A DNA stretch of 7,435 nt from Gammaproteobacteria bacterium. GTDB lineage: Bacteria; Pseudomonadota; Gammaproteobacteria; SZUA-140. The notes beneath the pieces were generated by a model that saw only the letters and a list, made by a program, of their open reading frames with translations, was not told the origin of the DNA and did not search any database. Location of the stretch: contig JALWQD010000110.1 of assembly GCA_026994735.1 (NCBI GenBank), positions 1 through 7,435 on the forward strand, given 5' to 3'. Below, one piece after another: positions 5,951 to 7,435 of the stretch (positions are counted from its first letter, which is position 1; each line of letters starts with the position of its first letter). Both the position numbers and the translations under genes were made by a program.

Positions 5951-6580
5951 ATGACTGCGGCCAGCGAGAAACCGTTTGACTTCCCGCAAATACGCTGCCA
6001 ACTGCGCGCACGACGCCGGCAACTCACGCTCTTTGAGCAGCAACAGCGCGCACAATTAATCTGCCAGAAAATTATCCGCTCAGCAGCCTTTCACAGCAGC
6101 CGGCGTATCGCTGTCTATCATGCCGGTGATGGTGAAGTCAGTCTCGACACCCTCATCGACAGCGCCTGGCAACGGCGCAAGCAATGCTTTCTTCCCGTCC
6201 TCGACAAAATTATCCAGCGGCGCCTCTTTTTTGCCCCTTTTATTTCCGGACAGCCACTGCGAACAAACCGTTATGGCATCCCTGAGCCCGCCATTTCGGC
6301 GCAGCAACGACTGCGCTCGGGCCAGCTCGATCTGATCCTGCTGCCACTCGTCGGTTTTGACCTGCAGGGCAACCGTATCGGCATGGGTGGTGGCTACTAT
6401 GACTACACCCTCGCTTACCGACGCCAGCGGAACCACGGTGCGCGACCACAATTGATGGGCATCGCCTATGACTTTCAGCGCCTTGAGCAGATCCCCAGAC
6501 GCCGCTGGGACGTCCCCTTGCAATACATTGCCTGCGATCAGGGCATCTACCATTGCGGCCGTCGGCAATGGATAAGATAA
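5951..6580 (+). CDS. ygfA: 5-formyltetrahydrofolate cyclo-ligase
   Basis: A 209-residue member of the 5-FCL (MTHFS) family, which uses ATP to convert 5-formyl-THF to 5,10-methenyl-THF, clearing an inhibitory folate store and returning it to one-carbon metabolism. The signature PLVGFDLQGNRIG (132-144), continuing as MGGGYYD (145-151), is the family's ATP/folate motif. Other landmarks are a basic N-terminal helix (RCQLRARRRQ, 15-24), AVYHAGDGEVSL (54-65) with the conserved Glu, RYGIPEP (107-113) and the C-terminal RRRWDVPL (183-190). The ATG at 5951 is the first in-frame ATG after the 6S RNA and has only a poor AGG two bases away. No later start is available before the conserved helix. It begins about 30 bases after 6S RNA, as in E. 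coli, where ssrS-ygfA is co-transcribed and has been linked to persister formation. The symbol fau is also used. Confidence 0.93.
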   Translation: MTAASEKPFDFPQIRCQLRARRRQLTLFEQQQRAQLICQKIIRSAAFHSSRRIAVYHAGDGEVSLDTLIDSAWQRRKQCFLPVLDKIIQRRLFFAPFISGQPLRTNRYGIPEPAISAQQRLRSGQLDLILLPLVGFDLQGNRIGMGGGYYDYTLAYRRQRNHGARPQLMGIAYDFQRLEQIPRRRWDVPLQYIACDQGIYHCGRRQWIR

Positions 6581-6615
6581 ACTAGCGACTGGGCTAACAA
6601 CAGGACGATCATCAG

Positions 6616-7083
6616 ATGACAAAACCCGCTTATTGGCTCATGAAATCCGAACCAAACACCTACGGCATTGATGACCTCGCCCGCGATGCTGTTGAACCCT
6701 GGGATGGTATCCGTAATTACCAGGCAAGAAATTTCATGCGTGATGGCATGAAGTGCGGTGACCTGGCTTTTTTCTATCACTCAAACTGCACCGTCCCCGG
6801 AATCGTCGGCATCCTTGAAATCGTCCGTGAAGCCTACCCCGATCACACCGCCTGGGATCCGGAAAGTCATTACTACGACCCTCGCAGCAGTGCTGACAAA
6901 CCGCGCTGGCTGATGGTTGATGTCGGTTATAAAAAGACATTTCCGAAAATCATATCGCTGGCAGAATTGCGCCAGCATGAAGCCCTCGCCGAAATGCGCA
7001 TTCTGCAAAAAGGCAACCGCTTGTCAATTACCCCGGTTAGTCGGGAAGAGTGGGATTACATCTGTAAACTAGCTGAGAGTTAG
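6616..7083 (+). CDS. EVE domain protein (THYN1-like)
   Basis: A 155-residue single-domain protein of the EVE family (PUA-like fold). Diagnostic stretches are YWLMKSEP (6-13), WDGIRNYQARNFMR (29-42), GDLAFFYHSN (48-57), PGIVGILEIV (61-70), the WDPESHYYDP segment (80-89) and RLSITPVS (135-142). Related PUA/EVE/YTH domains hold modified bases in a pocket, and human THYN1 and stand-alone bacterial EVE proteins are thought to recognise modified cytosine or other modified bases; the ligand of this short bacterial form is not known to me. Length and motifs are normal for an intact gene. ATG at 6616 has AGGA ten bases upstream. It follows the cyclo-ligase gene by 35 bases on the same strand with no visible terminator between, so co-transcription is likely, though no shared pathway is evident. 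Confidence 0.93.
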   Translation: MTKPAYWLMKSEPNTYGIDDLARDAVEPWDGIRNYQARNFMRDGMKCGDLAFFYHSNCTVPGIVGILEIVREAYPDHTAWDPESHYYDPRSSADKPRWLMVDVGYKKTFPKIISLAELRQHEALAEMRILQKGNRLSITPVSREEWDYICKLAES

Positions 7084-7125
7084 TGTTTTATAGGGATTTT
7101 CGTTCACAATAAACAGAGCGATAAT

Positions 7126-7138
7126 GTCATGGCATGAC
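7126..7138. repeat. Palindrome GTCATG-G-CATGAC
   Basis: A perfect six-base inverted repeat around a single G, 43 bases after the EVE stop codon. It is too short and lacks the T-run needed for a terminator. It might be a protein-binding site or chance. Confidence 0.3.
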
Positions 7139-7169
7139 GCATGGTGAGAAGACAATGAACGGTTACTTT

Positions 7170-7355
7170 TCAGGCTGCCCCACTTGCTTCCACTACTTCC
7201 CGGGAGGGAATAACCGTAGAGATGACGTTAACGACCAGCCCAATCAAGCCACCGAATACAAAACGCCCCCAAAACCATCCATCACGTGATTTGGTCAGCA
7301 AGGAAACGAACGGGAAAATGAATTCTTGGTGGCGTTGATAACAATATTCTGCGAG
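7170..7355 (-). pseudogene. Possible remnant or non-ATG-started small membrane protein
   Basis: On the minus strand, 61 codons are open between an in-frame TGA (7356-7358) and the TGA at 7170-7172. The translation is protein-like: a hydrophobic stretch EFIFPFVSLL, a charged turn TKSRDG, the aromatic WFWGRF, a glycine-rich membrane helix FVFGGLIGLVVNVISTVI and a polar tail SREVVEASGAA. There is no ATG or GTG in frame. A TTG at 7301 would give 43 residues but has no Shine-Dalgarno, and an ATT at 7319 is a rare alternative. The same frame is also open upstream of the TGA to the window edge (7359-7433), so this may be a longer gene broken by a stop, or two unrelated frames. I do not recognise the family. 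The EVE gene converges on it from the other side. Confidence 0.25.
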
Positions 7356-7358
7356 TCA

Positions 7359-7392
7359 TTTGCCTGACTGGCAAACCCCGGTCTTTCGGGTT
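7359..7392. repeat. Two adjacent inverted repeats
   Basis: TTTGCC-TGACT-GGCAAA (7359-7375) has perfect six-base arms. It shares its last two bases with a second hairpin, AACCCCGGTCTTTCGGGTT (7374-7392), which pairs AACCC with GGGTT or, in a shifted register, CCCG with CGGG. Neither is followed by a T-run on the plus strand (TTACTTTCTCC follows). On the minus strand they lie just before the TGA that precedes the small membrane-like frame. Confidence 0.45.
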
Positions 7393-7435
7393 ACTTTCTC
7401 CGCATTAAAAGGCTGGACTGCTTGCAAGACAGGCT

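Larger units (their letters stand above)
7084..7435. other. 352-base stretch without a convincing gene
   Basis: This contains, in order: a 13-base palindrome (7126-7138); a minus-strand open frame resembling the end of a small membrane protein (7170-7355), with an opposed 44-codon plus-strand frame over the same bases; two adjacent inverted repeats (7359-7392); and an imperfect palindrome around CTTGCAAG near the edge (7418-7432). I see no T-rich terminator after the EVE gene, no tRNA and no clear promoter. Confidence 0.6.

Noticed and set aside
5733..5954. 73-codon frame between zapA and the cyclo-ligase gene
   Set aside because: It coincides with 6S RNA, whose base-paired ends and conserved hairpins explain the sequence, and the translation is not protein-like.
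7069..7090. Short ACTA/TAGT dyad around the EVE stop followed by GTTTTAT, considered as a terminator
   Set aside because: Only four AT-rich pairs and a broken T-run; too weak to call.
7320..7358. In-frame TGA at 7356-7358 as a selenocysteine codon
   Set aside because: No stable hairpin resembling a bacterial SECIS follows the TGA, and the frame has no visible start; an ordinary stop is simpler.

Overview
The window looks like a piece of a gammaproteobacterial chromosome of moderate GC content. The evidence is gene content and order: ygfB-pepP-ubiH-ubiI on the minus strand, facing away from a ZapB-like gene, zapA, 6S RNA (ssrS), 5-formyltetrahydrofolate cyclo-ligase and an EVE-domain gene on the plus strand. 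From memory, this arrangement is conserved in Pseudomonas and many related gammaproteobacteria. The protein sequences do not let me name a genus. Two ubiquinone hydroxylases imply an organism that respires with ubiquinone.

Layout. Positions 2-505 (+) are the 3' part of a PpiC/parvulin-type peptidylprolyl isomerase gene whose start lies outside the window. It converges on the minus-strand operon, with 35 bp between the two stop codons. In transcription order that operon is ygfB (4946-4365), pepP (4333-3011), ubiH (3011-1785) and ubiI (1788-541). The last three genes touch through TAATG and ATGA overlaps, which suggests translational coupling. Positions 4947-5157 are the divergent control region. 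From there the plus strand carries a short coiled-coil gene (5158-5391), zapA (5388-5696, GTGA overlap), 6S RNA (about 5735-5921), 5-formyltetrahydrofolate cyclo-ligase (5951-6580) and the EVE-domain gene (6616-7083). The last 352 bases hold no convincing complete gene. They contain inverted repeats and a minus-strand frame that looks like the end of a small membrane protein but has no normal start codon and an upstream in-frame TGA.

How the genes work together. ubiH and ubiI supply two ring hydroxylations of ubiquinone synthesis. pepP is a cytosolic proline-specific aminopeptidase, and ygfB is a small acidic protein that travels with it. On the other strand, zapA and the coiled-coil gene serve Z-ring assembly. 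6S RNA tunes sigma70 RNA polymerase in stationary phase, and the cyclo-ligase recycles 5-formyl-THF. The EVE protein belongs to a PUA-like fold family that binds modified bases.

This is mostly conserved housekeeping DNA. I found no mobile element, CRISPR array, tRNA or defence cassette. The most interesting signals are a near-consensus promoter whose predicted start falls on the A of the ZapB-like gene's ATG (a possible leaderless mRNA), a -10 box for 6S RNA built over the zapA stop codon, a T-run right after the 6S closing stem, and the broken-looking membrane frame at the right edge.
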